64,000 bases of DNA from Nocardia sp. BMG51109. GTDB taxonomy: Bacteria; Actinomycetota; Actinomycetes; Mycobacteriales; Mycobacteriaceae. Both the position numbers and the translations under genes were made by a program. Location: contig NZ_JAFQ01000004.1 in assembly GCF_000526215.1 (NCBI RefSeq), positions 3,906,001-3,970,000 of the forward strand. The letters run 5' to 3'. This document shows, in pieces, positions 16,627-24,421 of the stretch. The notes beneath the pieces were generated by a model that was given only the letters and a program-made list of their open reading frames with translations, was not told the origin of the DNA and did no database searches. Within the stretch, counting starts at the first letter, position 1. Each line of letters begins with the position of its first letter.

Positions 16627-16979
16627 GCGCCCACCTTGCTACCTGAACCAAAGTTCAGGTCAACGGCGGGAACCGCGACCAGCGTGCCGGCGTCCTGCCA
16701 ACACGCACCCGTCGGCAAGGGCGACCATTCGACGGAAGTCCCGAACATGCACAGGGCGCCCCAACACACCGGTACCCGGTTGGACGGCCGGCTACCAGGA
16801 AGTTTGGGCGGAGTTGTACGAGAGGCGAAATCCCTCAGTTCCTGGGCGGCGTCGTTTCAGATCCCATGCCTCGGATCGACCGGTGAACGGTGGGGATTGG
16901 TCGCGCACCGGCATGGGCGAGCGTTCCGCGACGGTGAAACCGGTGGTATGAACGGCGCCAGTATGGTTACAGTCGGTCG
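16627..16979. other. 353-bp divergent intergenic region
   Basis: Between the divergent esterase-like and methyltransferase genes. It holds the inverted repeat at 16641-16660. From 16661 to 16979 open frames exist on both strands, but none has a ribosome site or recognisable protein features, and no strong promoter or hairpin stands out. Confidence 0.5.
16641..16660. promoter_or_regulatory. Perfect inverted repeat upstream of the erythromycin-esterase-like gene
   Basis: ACCTGAAC-CAAA-GTTCAGGT, with two 8-base arms, lies 15-34 bp before the ATG. Read on the minus strand, TTGACC overlaps its left end as a possible -35, so the palindrome would sit in the promoter spacer, as for MerR-type or TetR-type operators. 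No such regulator is encoded nearby. Confidence 0.55.
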
Positions 16980-17708
16980 GTGCCGGATGCGATCTTCGCC
17001 CATTCCCGTCTCGCGGCGATCTACGACGAGTTCGAGGGTGGCCGTGAGGATCTGGACCTCTACGTGAGCATCGCCGACGAATTGGGTGCCGAGGTTGTGC
17101 TCGATGTAGGTTGCGGGACAGGAATTCTCGCCGTGCTATTGGCGCGCACCGGCAGAACGGTAGTGGCCATCGACCCGGCCGCAGCGTCGCTGGAGGCCGC
17201 GAAGACAAAGCAGGCGCCGCCCGGGATCACCTGGTTGCACGGACAAGCCGCGGATCTCCCAGAGGCGTGTGCCGACCTTGCGGTCATGACCGGCAACGTG
17301 GCACAGGTTTTCCTCACCGACGACGACTGGGCCGATGCGCTCGACAGCATCCACCGCGCCCTCCGGCGCGGCGGTCGTCTCGTGTTCGAGACCAGGCGTC
17401 CGGAGCGCCGTGCCTGGGAGGACTGGGCCGTCGGCGCAGCGTCGGCGGTTCGGGACATTCCGGGCACAGGACGGGTGGAACAACGCCTGGAAGTCACCGC
17501 GGTGAACCTTCCGTTCGTCTCGTTTCGGCACACGTACACCTTCGCCGCGGACGGCGCCGTCGTCATATCGGACTCGACGCTGCGGTTCCGTGAGCGCACG
17601 GACATCGAATCGGACCTGATAAGACACGGTTACATGGTCCGGGACGTCCGGGACGCTCCCGATCGTCCCGGACGCGAGTATGTATTCGTTGCCCAGGCAA
17701 CGCCGTGA
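16980..17708 (+). CDS. Class I SAM-dependent methyltransferase (small-molecule type)
   Basis: 242 residues from a GTG with no clear ribosome site; it is the first start in the homologous frame. Motif I VVLDVGCGTGILAVLLA is about 40 residues in, with the ribose-binding acidic residue in VVAIDPA and motif II AADLPEACADLAVMTGNV. A C-terminal beta-rich extension (FRHTYTFAADGAVVISDST) is common in SAM methyltransferases related to UbiE/MerR-linked groups. It stands alone: divergent from the esterase-like gene and followed by 344 bp without a gene. Substrate unknown. Confidence 0.82.
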   Translation: MPDAIFAHSRLAAIYDEFEGGREDLDLYVSIADELGAEVVLDVGCGTGILAVLLARTGRTVVAIDPAAASLEAAKTKQAPPGITWLHGQAADLPEACADLAVMTGNVAQVFLTDDDWADALDSIHRALRRGGRLVFETRRPERRAWEDWAVGAASAVRDIPGTGRVEQRLEVTAVNLPFVSFRHTYTFAADGAVVISDSTLRFRERTDIESDLIRHGYMVRDVRDAPDRPGREYVFVAQATP

Positions 17709-18052
17709 AACAGGCCGCGACTTCGCTTACGTCATCCCCGAAACATCCTGGACAGCAGCGAGTCTCGCCCTGGCGACCGCGCGACAGGCGAATTATCGGG
17801 CGTTTGGACGACCGGATCTCGGTGTCAGTGGAGGGCCAGCTCCCAGGCCTCCAGCGGGGGTTCGCCCGGTGGATAACGACCGGTGCAGTAGCCCCGGCAG
17901 CCCCCGCGCTGAGATGCACCGACATACTGCCGACCATAGCGGGAGAGGTCGTGGCGATCGGCAGCGGCGACGTTCAGGTGATCCGGGTGTGCCGTTGCCG
18001 GCGCTGACCGGTGTCGGTTATCGCGAGCGGCAGGGCGCATCGGCCGCTCGGC
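17709..18052. other. 344-bp region without a supported gene
   Basis: Open frames of 70-120 codons occur on both strands, but they are Arg/Pro-rich with no start signals, as expected for random high-GC DNA. I see no tRNA-like cloverleaf, repeat or strong hairpin here. Confidence 0.5.
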
Positions 18053-19534
18053 TCAGGCTGCATCGCCGGCGGTGCGGGTGGGTAGCCACCGTCGGTGTTG
18101 TGCGCGTTCGTCTTCGTTGCGCCGGTGAATGCGGGCCAGGACCTCCGCGAGTAGTTCGTTGGCGTGGTGGCGGTGGTTGAGCCGCGGGATCTGCTGCGGG
18201 TCGACATGGACCGGCGCGATCCACGCCGTACGCCCCGGGTACCGTGAATCCGGGCCCTGCACAACGGTTTTCCAGCCGCCGGGCCCGTCGTGGATCAGTG
18301 CGTGGCAAGCATCGCACGCCAGGGTCAGATTCTCGATATCCGTCGCGCCACCCCTGCGGTGCTCGTGCACATGGTGCACTGCGGACAGGCTCGCCGGGGC
18401 ATCGCAGCCGGGTCGTGAGCAGCCGTGCAGGGTGGCGATCAACGCCAGCCGCTGAGCCGGGGACGCGAGGCGTTTGGTGCGGCCGAGGTGTAGTGGCAGT
18501 CCGGCGTGGTCGAACACCGCCAGGAACGGCTGGGACCGCTCCGCGAGTGCGAGGGCCTTGCTCATCGGGACGGTGCCGCCGGTCGCGGTGGTCGCCACCC
18601 CGGCAGCCTGTTCGACCTCGTCGACGGACATCGTCAGGATCGCCGTGACCGGCACGCCGCGGTGGGCGCCCAGCCGGTCGGCGAACACACCCGACGACAG
18701 CAAGGCGTGGAGCGCATCATGATTTCGCTGCGCGGCCGAACGGCGGTCACGAGACGCGGCGTCGGCCAGGACCCGCGGGTCGGCGTGGTCGATGTCGATG
18801 GCCGGACTGTCGGGATCATCCGGGTTGCAGGCGCCGGGCCGGGCGTATTTGGCCAGTAGCGGGTCCAGCAATGCTCGCAGTACCGGATCGATCTCCCCGT
18901 GGATCGGGCTCATCCCGTCCGGCCGCTGCCGGCCGATGGTGATCGCCCGCCTGCGGGCCCGGTCCAGATCGGTGCTCATGCGGCCGTCGGGATCCAGATG
19001 GGCGAGGATACGATCGCCGACCTTCCCGATATCGTCCGGTGATCCGGTGCGGGCGAACTCTGCGAGGATCTGCTCGGCGGCCTCTCGCTCCTCGGGGCCG
19101 ACTCCGCGTGGGATGCGGTTCATCACGGCCACTATTCCGCGCACGTGATCGGTCGAGATCTCTCCGGATTCCAGGGCGTGCGCGGTGTGCGGCAGCGGCG
19201 GATCGATCGGTTCGCCCGCCATGTCGTGCGGGGTGCCCACCCACAACGCTCGATGTACCCGGGAGCCGGCGTCGGCACTGTTCAGCCGCAAGGTTTCGAT
19301 CAAGAACTTCTTGATCGACTTCGACCCGAACCGGGCCGGCAACGACCGCTCGTTCGCCTCCACCAAGAGCCTGTGCTGCACCGCGGTCAGTATCCGCGCG
19401 CACTTCTCGATATCGCGCATCATCTCGACCACGTCGTCGTCGGACAGGGGCGTCAACGGCATCTCGAGCACGCCGGTGACTGCGGCATGCAGCGGGCCCG
19501 AGTCCCGCTCCTCGATTCCCCCGCTCGAAGACAT
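18053..19534 (-). CDS. 13E12/DUF222-type HNH endonuclease-like protein
   Basis: 493 residues from the ATG at 19534; in-frame sequence upstream has no plausible start. The N-terminal DUF222 region spans about residues 20-330. The HNH nuclease core lies near 368-415, with zinc knuckles CSRPGCD and CDACHALIH flanking the catalytic-type HHVHEH. Members of this family are abundant repeats in mycobacteria and nocardiae; their biological role is unsettled, though SOS control is documented for several M. tuberculosis members. The start codon sits inside a near-consensus SOS box (19525-19540). No phage or mobile-element genes flank it. Confidence 0.88.
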   Translation of the reverse strand: MSSSGGIEERDSGPLHAAVTGVLEMPLTPLSDDDVVEMMRDIEKCARILTAVQHRLLVEANERSLPARFGSKSIKKFLIETLRLNSADAGSRVHRALWVGTPHDMAGEPIDPPLPHTAHALESGEISTDHVRGIVAVMNRIPRGVGPEEREAAEQILAEFARTGSPDDIGKVGDRILAHLDPDGRMSTDLDRARRRAITIGRQRPDGMSPIHGEIDPVLRALLDPLLAKYARPGACNPDDPDSPAIDIDHADPRVLADAASRDRRSAAQRNHDALHALLSSGVFADRLGAHRGVPVTAILTMSVDEVEQAAGVATTATGGTVPMSKALALAERSQPFLAVFDHAGLPLHLGRTKRLASPAQRLALIATLHGCSRPGCDAPASLSAVHHVHEHRRGGATDIENLTLACDACHALIHDGPGGWKTVVQGPDSRYPGRTAWIAPVHVDPQQIPRLNHRHHANELLAEVLARIHRRNEDERAQHRRWLPTRTAGDAA

Positions 19535-19540
19535 GTTCGA
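19525..19540. promoter_or_regulatory. LexA-type SOS box overlapping the HNH start codon
   Basis: TCGAAG-ACAT-GTTCGA matches the mycobacterial SOS box TCGAAC-N4-GTTCGA at 11 of 12 fixed positions. Read on the gene's strand, the ATG falls in the 4-base spacer (TCGAAC-ATGT-CTTCGA), so LexA binding would block initiation directly. This agrees with the known LexA control of M. tuberculosis 13E12 genes. Confidence 0.75.
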
Positions 19541-19748
19541 AACATTACCGCGAAATCCATCCCGGCAACAGCCTCGCATCCATCTGATACCAACGTCTTC
19601 ACACTGGACGGATAGGCGAAAACGGCACGTCCGCAACATAACCCGGATACGCCCCTGGGCGTTCGATGCGACCGGCCCGGTCAAGTATTCCTTGCTCGTG
19701 CCCGGAGGGCGCATGGCTGACGTTCGGCCGTGGCCGGGCCCGAGAGTT

Positions 19749-20963
19749 TCAGCGCGCCGCCCGCATTCCGAGGAACTCCCGCGCTTCGGCCACCTTCGCA
19801 TGTGGACGCACGGTCGTGGCGATCTCGTTCAGCCGCCCCTGCAACCGAGCGGATGCCAGGTCTGTGATGGTTGTGAACGTTTCGGTCAGCAGTGTGCAGG
19901 CTTGCGCGAGGTCGCCACTCCGGACGAGGTTGTGAGCCAGATGGAGTTGCCATGACGCGCGCTCGCGCGGCCACGCGGAGGAGCAGCCGATCGCCTGTTG
20001 CAGGTGGGCCGTTGCCGCCGTGTGGTCGCCGAGCCGCATGTGGGCTTTGCCCGAGACGCCGCTCATCTGGGCCTGCGGCAGGTAGACCCAGTCCGGATCG
20101 AATCCGCGGGTGGATTCGTACGCGCGGAACGCTCTCGAGAGGGCGTCCACCGTCTCGGTGCGGTCGCCCCGGGCTCCGTGGGCTTCGGCCTCGCGGAGTG
20201 CCATGAGCGCCCGCAACTTCGGCCCCCCTCGGTGCAGTGCGGCGCGGGAGGCCGCTCGGGCGTACTGCACGGCCAGCCGGTCTCCGTTCGTATTCGACCC
20301 GAACCTGTTGACCATCAGGTGGCTGGCGTTACCGAAGGCGTGCGCGGCTGCGATGCCGTCGTTTGCGGCAGTGGCGGTTTGGGCTGCTTCGGTGTAGTAG
20401 CGGGCGGCACTGTCCGGATGCCCGGAGTCGTAGTGTATCCAGCCCGCCGCGATCATCGTCTCGGCAGTGACAGCGGCGAGTTCCCTCCCGACGGCATCGC
20501 TGTAGCTGCCCACGTTGAGGAGATGCTGGGTATAGCGGACCTGTCCAGCCGCCACCCCGCGCAGGCGGTCGCCGCCTATGACCAGATCGAGATCGTGGAT
20601 CTGGTTGACGCTGTCGGTGATTGCCGCGACGTCGGCGGCACCCACTCTTATCGGCGACGCCGAGACGGTACCGGCCGCCGACGCACCCGCGGCCAAGCCC
20701 CCGGCGCCGACCGCGCCGGCTCTGAAGAATTCGCGTCGTCTCACGTCCGCCTCCTCTTCATCCGCCACCACCAGTATGTCAAGCGGAACGCCGAGGGCGC
20801 GGGCTACGCGACGCAGCGTGCGGATGTCGTGGACAGCCGGACCGTCGTGTTCGAGCTGGGAGACGGCCGGTTGCGTGAGGTAGAGGAGCGCGGCCAGCTC
20901 GGACTGGGTCATACCGATGGATTTCCGGATGCGGCGGATAACCTCCCCGGTCGTCATGTGCAT
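19749..20963 (-). CDS. XRE-type regulator with TPR-like C-terminal region
   Basis: 404 residues from the ATG at 20963 (an ATG two codons later is an alternative). Residues about 5-65 are an XRE helix-turn-helix (IGMTQSELAALLYLTQPAVS). Next comes a short segment with a twin-arginine-like look (RRREFFRAGAVGAGGLAAG), which in this family sits mid-protein and is not a secretion signal by position. The rest is alpha-helical and TPR-like (GWIHYDSGHPDSAARYYTEA, KAHMRLGDHTAATAHL). This architecture is common in actinomycete regulators tied to secondary metabolism and development. It lies 90 bp downstream of the terpene synthase on the same strand and may be cotranscribed with it. Confidence 0.82.
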   Translation of the reverse strand: MHMTTGEVIRRIRKSIGMTQSELAALLYLTQPAVSQLEHDGPAVHDIRTLRRVARALGVPLDILVVADEEEADVRRREFFRAGAVGAGGLAAGASAAGTVSASPIRVGAADVAAITDSVNQIHDLDLVIGGDRLRGVAAGQVRYTQHLLNVGSYSDAVGRELAAVTAETMIAAGWIHYDSGHPDSAARYYTEAAQTATAANDGIAAAHAFGNASHLMVNRFGSNTNGDRLAVQYARAASRAALHRGGPKLRALMALREAEAHGARGDRTETVDALSRAFRAYESTRGFDPDWVYLPQAQMSGVSGKAHMRLGDHTAATAHLQQAIGCSSAWPRERASWQLHLAHNLVRSGDLAQACTLLTETFTTITDLASARLQGRLNEIATTVRPHAKVAEAREFLGMRAAR

Positions 20964-21053
20964 CGTGTCGGCCCCCGTGCTCGGAATGAACACACATTCT
21001 GTGGGCCGCGGATTGTTCGTTCGAGCAGACGGCACTTCGGCCGAACTCGGATA

Positions 21054-22142
21054 TCAGGCCAATGGGCTGGAGTCGACACTCGACGGTGCGTTCTCTTCGG
21101 TGGCCGGTCGGCTGTCCCGGTTGTGGTGGCGTCCGCTGATTCGGTGCCACTCCAGGCTGCCTCGCATCCAGTTCCGCAATCCGCCGAGGTAGCGGGACAG
21201 TTCCGGGGAGGCGGTGCGGGCCACCGTGCGTTCCTGCCGAAGATAGCGTCGCATGCCGCGGTTGTGGATGGCGATGGTCTCGCGTATGCCGCGTTCCACG
21301 GGCCACCCGTGGTGGATGGCGAGCAGTGCCGGGAGGTTGTAGGCGTCGGAGCCGGTCGCGCTCTCCTTGGCGGCCGAATACAGGTCGTTCACGTGGATGA
21401 TCAGCGACGAGGCGGCCAGGGTCAGCGCCCGTACGTCGGGGTCGTCGTAGGTCGGGGCCGGGAGCTCGTAGCCGGCCACGACATCGATCAGCGCGAAGCA
21501 GGAAATGGCACCGTTGAATCGGCGCTGTGCCAGGTACTCCGACGGCGTGGGTGTATATCCCGTGGTCTGCCAGGACTTCTCGCCCGCCATCGCCAAGCAC
21601 ATCGCCGTGGTTTCGCGGCGCAGGCGACCGAGTTGGGCCGGGGAGGCGACCGTGCTCGCGTGCCGGACGACTTCCCTGACCGCCGCCGTCACGGGATCGC
21701 CTCGAACGCTCCGCTCCACGTGCCGGTCCGTGCCCGATCCGGGTTGCGTTTCGAGCGCGTTCAGGACACCTGCGAGCCTGGCCCCGGCTCGTTCGGGAGT
21801 GGCTCCCTCGATCTCCTCGTCGCAGTAGTGGTCATCGATTCCGAAAGCGGCCGCGATATTCTCGGCCGCGAGCCGCAAACGGTCCTCGTTCCGCGCGTCC
21901 GGATGCACCATGGCCGCAAAGGTTCCGAGGTGAAATGCGCTCACCTCGTCCGCCTGCCCCGGGAACAGGCCGATTCGCCCGGTCCAGCCCAGCACGTGCT
22001 CGTCGACCCGTTCCGCGAGTTCAGCGGCCGAGGCGAACGCGAAGGGACACAGGACGTCTCCGGCTGTGCCCCCGGTCGGCGAACCGCCCACGACCTCGCC
22101 CCTTTCGAACCCCTCGGGTATCCAGCTTCGAGCGAGACGCAC
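21054..22142 (-). CDS. Class I terpene synthase
   Basis: 362 residues, normal for bacterial sesquiterpene/diterpene cyclases. The aspartate-rich metal motif is DDHYCDEE (103-110) and the NSE triad is NDLYSAAKE (252-260), both intact. The usual C-terminal RY pair is replaced: WHRISGRHH has His where Tyr is normal. These enzymes ionise a linear prenyl diphosphate with Mg2+ and cyclise it. No prenyl-diphosphate synthase or P450 is adjacent, so precursor supply must come from elsewhere; only the XRE-TPR regulator follows. The product cannot be predicted from sequence alone. Confidence 0.85.
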   Translation of the reverse strand: MRLARSWIPEGFERGEVVGGSPTGGTAGDVLCPFAFASAAELAERVDEHVLGWTGRIGLFPGQADEVSAFHLGTFAAMVHPDARNEDRLRLAAENIAAAFGIDDHYCDEEIEGATPERAGARLAGVLNALETQPGSGTDRHVERSVRGDPVTAAVREVVRHASTVASPAQLGRLRRETTAMCLAMAGEKSWQTTGYTPTPSEYLAQRRFNGAISCFALIDVVAGYELPAPTYDDPDVRALTLAASSLIIHVNDLYSAAKESATGSDAYNLPALLAIHHGWPVERGIRETIAIHNRGMRRYLRQERTVARTASPELSRYLGGLRNWMRGSLEWHRISGRHHNRDSRPATEENAPSSVDSSPLA

Positions 22143-22280
22143 GACCGGCCGAGCCCACTGGGCGCATGAACGCTATGCGTCCGGCGAATGCTGTAGGGGG
22201 ACTGGGTATTCGGTGACGGGTTGATCGGGGACGCTACCGGCCGGACGACTGCCGGATCGGCCCGCCGATGGATGGACGTC

Positions 22281-22640
22281 TCAGTTGTCGTCGTCCACCC
22301 CGACATTCAGTACCGCGCCGGTGTCGGCGTCGATTCGTACCTCGTGTTCGATCCCGTCCGGTGTCGTCAGATCGACCTCCCATTCCGGACGGCCCCGGTC
22401 GTGGTCGAGGTCGGCGCCGGTGACGGTGCCGCCGGGTACTGCCGCCAGTGCCGCGTCGATGGCCTGCTGCCTGCCGATCGTCGATGGAACGATCTCGGCA
22501 ACGTGCGCCTGGGAGCGGTAGTCGAGCGGAGACCCCGAGGTGATAGCGGTGGCGAGTGCGGTGGAACCGGTGATGACGGCCGCGGTGGCGGCGCCGGCGA
22601 GCAGCCAGCGCACGCCTTTTCGACGGATGAGAACTGTCAC
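22281..22640 (-). CDS. Small exported PepSY-domain protein
   Basis: 119 residues. The N-terminus (RRKGVRWLLAGAATAAVITG) is a basic stretch plus hydrophobic core consistent with a signal peptide or single membrane anchor. A single PepSY domain follows: IGRQQAIDAALAAVPGG, then WEVDLTTPDGIEHEVRIDADTGAVL. PepSY domains are thought to inhibit or sense proteases at the cell envelope. Direct CTGAAG repeats spaced about one helical turn lie 59-85 bp upstream of the ATG, the arrangement bound by OmpR-type response regulators, which commonly control such genes. No two-component genes lie nearby. Confidence 0.8.
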   Translation of the reverse strand: MTVLIRRKGVRWLLAGAATAAVITGSTALATAITSGSPLDYRSQAHVAEIVPSTIGRQQAIDAALAAVPGGTVTGADLDHDRGRPEWEVDLTTPDGIEHEVRIDADTGAVLNVGVDDDN

Positions 22641-22698
22641 GGTGACCTCTCCCGAACAGGTATCGACGGAATATGCCGACCATGGTCGCGAGAGGTAC

Positions 22699-22725
22699 CT
22701 GAAGGTGCGCTGAAGACGCCTGAAA
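22699..22725. promoter_or_regulatory. Three CTGAAR direct repeats (candidate OmpR-type regulator site)
   Basis: CTGAAG at 22699, CTGAAG at 22710 and CTGAAA at 22720 are spaced 11 and 10 bp apart, followed by CTTCAG at 22730, which also makes a small CTGAA-N6-TTCAG inverted repeat. The site is upstream of the PepSY gene and downstream of DUF475, so a minor contribution to transcript termination is possible too. Confidence 0.5.
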
Positions 22726-22757
22726 TTTACTTCAGAAACACCTTCGAACCGGGAGCG

Positions 22758-23879
22758 TCACATGCTGTCCGAGGCGAGAGGGACAGGGGTTTCGGTGGTG
22801 CTCCGGGCGATTCGTCGGTTGCGCCGCACCGAGGATATGAACGACCAGCCGATCAGGACGACGCCGGCGAGGCCGGTGATCACCTCGTTGATCTCGTACC
22901 GGATGGTGACCAGCAGGAGTATCGCGAGCGCGCCGATCGCGTAGTGGGCGCCGTGCTCGAGGTACACGTAGTCGTCCAGGGTGCCCTGGCGGACCAGGTA
23001 GACGGTGAGCGACCGAACGTACATGGCGCCGATGCCGAGGCCGAGCGCCATCAGGACGATGTCGTTGGTGACGGCGAAGGCGCCGATGACGCCGTCGAAG
23101 GAGAAGGAGGCGTCGAGGACCTCGAGGTAGAGGAACATGACGAACGCTGCCTTGCCCGCGAGGGCCACGGCCGGGCGCGGCTTGCCGGTGCGCTGGGCCT
23201 CGAGTTCGCGTGTCTCTTCGTCTTCGAGGCGGCTTTCGAAGAAGCCGGACAGGCCGCCGACGATGAGATAGGTGATCAGGCCCGCGGCACCCGCGATCAG
23301 CACGGTCGTCTGCTTGTCGGCGTGGCCGATGTGCTGGTGGGCGTGCGGCGCGAAGGCTGTTGCGGCGATGAGCAATACGATCAGTGCGAGGCAGAGCGAC
23401 AGGGCGTTGATCTTGCCCAGTTTGGCGATCGGCCGCTCGATCCAGCGGAGCCACTGGATCTCCCGCTCCTGAAACAGGAAGTCGATGAAGATCATCAGCA
23501 GGAACATGCCGCCGAAGGCCGCGATGGTCGGGTGCGCGTCGGTCACCAGCTGCTGGTAGCGGTCGGGCTGGTCGACGGCGAGGCGGACCGCCTCGACCGG
23601 TCCCGTCCCGGCGCTGACGGCGACGACCACGACGGGGAAGATCAGGCGCATGCCGAATACGGCGATCAGCACGCCGATGGTGAGGAAGATCTTCTGCCAG
23701 AAGGCGTTCATCTTCTTCAGGACTCCGGCGTTGACCGCCGCGTTGTCGAACGACAGCGAGATCTCCAGGACGGCGAGGATCGCGACGACCCCGAATGCGG
23801 TCCAGCCGCCGTAGAATGCCGCTGCGATCAGGCCGAGCACGGTGATCGCGAAGGACCAGCCGAACGTTCTCAGAATCAT
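22758..23879 (-). CDS. DUF475 / TerC-like integral membrane protein
   Basis: 373 residues from the ATG at 23879, with GGATGAG just upstream; an in-frame ATG at 23933 would add 18 polar residues and has no site. Many transmembrane helices are visible. The two diagnostic acidic motifs, LEISLSFDNAAVNAGVL near the N-terminus and LEVLDASFSFDGVIGAF in the second half, mark the TerC/DUF475 group, linked to tellurite resistance operons and, for TerC relatives, to metal (manganese) handling. A His-rich loop (APHAHQHIGHADKQ) between helices could bind metal. No other ter genes are nearby. The exact role is unknown. Confidence 0.85.
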   Translation of the reverse strand: MILRTFGWSFAITVLGLIAAAFYGGWTAFGVVAILAVLEISLSFDNAAVNAGVLKKMNAFWQKIFLTIGVLIAVFGMRLIFPVVVVAVSAGTGPVEAVRLAVDQPDRYQQLVTDAHPTIAAFGGMFLLMIFIDFLFQEREIQWLRWIERPIAKLGKINALSLCLALIVLLIAATAFAPHAHQHIGHADKQTTVLIAGAAGLITYLIVGGLSGFFESRLEDEETRELEAQRTGKPRPAVALAGKAAFVMFLYLEVLDASFSFDGVIGAFAVTNDIVLMALGLGIGAMYVRSLTVYLVRQGTLDDYVYLEHGAHYAIGALAILLLVTIRYEINEVITGLAGVVLIGWSFISSVRRNRRIARSTTETPVPLASDSM

Positions 23880-24421
23880 GGGCTCATCCTTCGTCGGGGT
23901 GAGTGCGGCAACCTCGGGGTGTGAGTGCGGCATCCGGTGTCGGCGGATCCGGATCCGGATCGCCGGGTACGCAAAACGGCAGCGGCAGGTGGGCGCCGAT
24001 ACGCATCGTGTAATACGCGGTCAGGTGAGGCAGGGCGTTGTCGTGGTTCGTGTCGCCGTCGTGGTTCGTGTCGCCGAGGCACGAGACCGCCGCCGTGTGA
24101 GTGGACTGCGGGTACTCGTCGGCGTCGGCGGCGGGCCGGGCCCGGCAGCATGCGGGGTGCAGAATGCCTCCTCGGTGGGCACGGCCGTCGATGTGCTTGC
24201 CCCGTACGTCCGTTCGGGGCAGTTCGTCCGTATCGATTATGCCCGCTGCTAACGGTTCTCGGTGTCGCTCCGGGGCACAGCCTCGCACCGGGGTGCGGCA
24301 ATCGCCGTCCCGCCGACCGAGACCGCGCTTTTCGGAACGGCATCCGGTAACCGAGTGCCGCCGTGCGGGCTGCTCGACCGGGCCGGGGCGTGCTCAGTAT
24401 GGAACACGCCGGCGGCGTCGT
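23880..24421. other. 542-bp region without a supported gene; contains a tandem repeat
   Basis: It lies between the DUF475 start and the 3' end of the SLOG-like gene. An 18-bp unit is tandemly duplicated at 24040-24075. A minus-strand frame ends exactly at the DUF475 ribosome site, but its sequence is Asp/Pro-rich low complexity without a convincing start. The upstream promoter of DUF475 is presumably here; no strong consensus was recognised. Confidence 0.45.
24040..24075. repeat. 18-bp perfect tandem duplication
   Basis: GTCGTGGTTCGTGTCGCC occurs twice head to tail (24040-24057 and 24058-24075). No coding frame is assigned here. It may be a replication-slippage product or a regulatory repeat upstream of DUF475. 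Confidence 0.85.

Noticed and set aside
18053..19534. HNH gene as part of a prophage, intein or mobile intron
   Set aside because: No integrase, terminase, repeats or host-gene interruption nearby; the DUF222 family is a normal chromosomal component of these genera.
19749..20963. Twin-arginine signal in the XRE regulator
   Set aside because: The RRREFFRAG-like motif lies after a complete DNA-binding domain rather than at the N-terminus, so it cannot act as an export signal.
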